Positions 63,101 to 64,000 of a stretch of DNA of 64,000 nucleotides are shown piece after piece (within the stretch, counting starts at the first letter, position 1; the number at the start of each line of letters is the position of its first letter). A program made the translations under genes and the position numbers. Source of the DNA: Setophaga petechia (lineage: Eukaryota > Chordata > Aves > Passeriformes > Parulidae). The notes beneath the pieces are model-generated. The model did not search any database. It was not told the DNA's origin and saw nothing but the letters and a program-made list of their open reading frames with translations. The DNA lies in the NCBI GenBank assembly GCA_024362935.1, contig JANCRA010000019.1, positions 11,590,501-11,654,500 of the forward strand, read 5' to 3'.

Positions 63101-64000
63101 GACTTTCTGGGTTTTCTACAAGATTGTGTAAGGCCCAGTGATATGTTGAGCCATTATCAGTGCATTTGTGGAGAAGACTGAGGAAGTGATGAAAAGCATG
63201 CCAAAGGTGAAACTTTTTCTAAAGTTAGAAGAAATAGGGTAGTGTTAATAGTGGATAATAGGAGTGCCTCCTGTGCCTTGCTTTCAGTTTCTTTATATGC
63301 AGGTTCCTTCTGTAATTGGAATCACAGGTGAGATTTTCAGCAGCTGGTTTAATGATGGTTCAGTCCCAAACTAAGTCCTTCAGGGCAGATGATTAGTGTA
63401 TAGGGAAGTGCCTGTATGCTGTTCCAATGGATATGGAACCTGGTGATGCCTCCAAACATGCTTGCAGGGAGAGCAGGGGTTTTGTCTGTTCTTGTTCCTG
63501 CTTCCCTTGTCTTACTCAAAGAGTGAATGTAATTTGCCCTGGCCTTAGAGGTATTTAAGGCAATGTGGCAGCAGCTGGAGAGGCACCAGATGAGTACACA
63601 ATTACCTGATCTAGCCTTGGACATTCTAGGCAGAGGTTGAAGCATAAGCACCCAGAAAAAGCATGTTTTGATTATAGTGCTACCATCTTTAGGCCATTAC
63701 TATTTTAAAAAGAAGAGAAAATGTTTCAGTCCAGAATAAAACAGTCTGAATAAACTTCAGAAACCTTTTCGAATACTGTTTGCTTATGTAGAATGGAGTA
63801 AAAGGAGGATGCCACACACTGCTAAGCTATGTTGTATTTGCCTGTTGCATGCAGCTATGAGGAAGCTGTACAGAATATTTTATAGTCAGGCATTCATTTC
63901 TGGGTGTAGTAGATTTGTGTATGCTCTCGTGGTGTCAGGGTTCTGCTATTGCCATGCTCTTTCTTTACTGCTGGCAAGGGTTAGCCTGAAAATTGATGCT
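60177..64000. other. Probable first intron of a plus-strand gene, nothing coding seen
   Basis: AT-rich sequence follows the third CpG island to the end of the window. I looked for the PX-domain start of SGK3 and for other recognisable exons and found none. There is a short TG tract at 60281-60298, and small direct repeats near 61540-61585 (TATATTCTGTT) and 62141-62168 (TGGAATTACT). Confidence 0.45.

Noticed and set aside
60177..64000. Search for SGK3 coding exons
   Set aside because: The conserved PX-domain start was looked for on the plus strand and not seen, so no SGK3 coding feature is reported.
1..64000. CRISPR array, operon or prokaryotic defence system
   Set aside because: The gene structure, CpG islands, CR1 and LTR remnants are those of a vertebrate genome. 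No regularly spaced direct repeats with unique spacers were seen.

Overview
This is a single-genome, non-coding-rich vertebrate window, most likely from a bird and probably a songbird or close relative. It has AT-rich introns and intergenic DNA, CpG-island promoters, fragments of CR1 LINEs (the dominant avian retrotransposon) and a solo LTR of an avian ERVL-like type. Nothing looks bacterial, and there are no operons, CRISPR arrays or tRNA/rRNA genes.

One protein-coding gene is certain: VCPIP1 (VCIP135), the OTU-family deubiquitinase that works with p97/VCP in Golgi and ER reassembly after mitosis. It lies on the minus strand. Its CpG-island promoter is at about 21.0-22.6 kb. The three coding exons are 21347-18665, 13707-13621 and 10661-9790, and the splice sites and phases agree exactly. 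The joined product is 1213 residues, against about 1222 in human. It is intact, with the catalytic Cys and His motifs, the zinc-finger-like cysteine pairs and the UBX-like fold all present. A long AT-rich 3' untranslated region probably follows below 9790, but I could not fix its end.

Region by region: 1-5.4 kb is intergenic with nothing recognised; 5.4-21.6 kb is VCPIP1; 21.0-22.6 kb is its CpG island, with a ZNF143-like site and a degenerate 53-bp tandem repeat; 22.6-37.5 kb is intergenic and carries a truncated CR1 (35.6-36.6 kb). A second CpG island sits at 37.6-38.6 kb and a third at 59.5-60.2 kb. Each contains plausible plus-strand splice donors, so they look like promoters or 5' exons of one or more plus-strand transcripts running out of the window. 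In mammals the plus-strand neighbour of VCPIP1 is SGK3, which has non-coding first exons, so SGK3 is the leading candidate. No SGK3 coding exon was found here, so this remains inference. Between the two islands lie a second CR1 remnant (43.2 kb), a CR1 tail attached to unrecognised sequence (49.5-50.1 kb), a 44-bp nested palindrome (50.1 kb) and the solo LTR (50726-51285).

I see no convincing new multi-gene system. The best leads are a GGAA/TTCC microsatellite just inside the weak exon-2 splice donor of VCPIP1, the 53-bp promoter repeat, the chimeric CR1-tailed block beside the palindrome, and the short in-frame start at the third CpG island.
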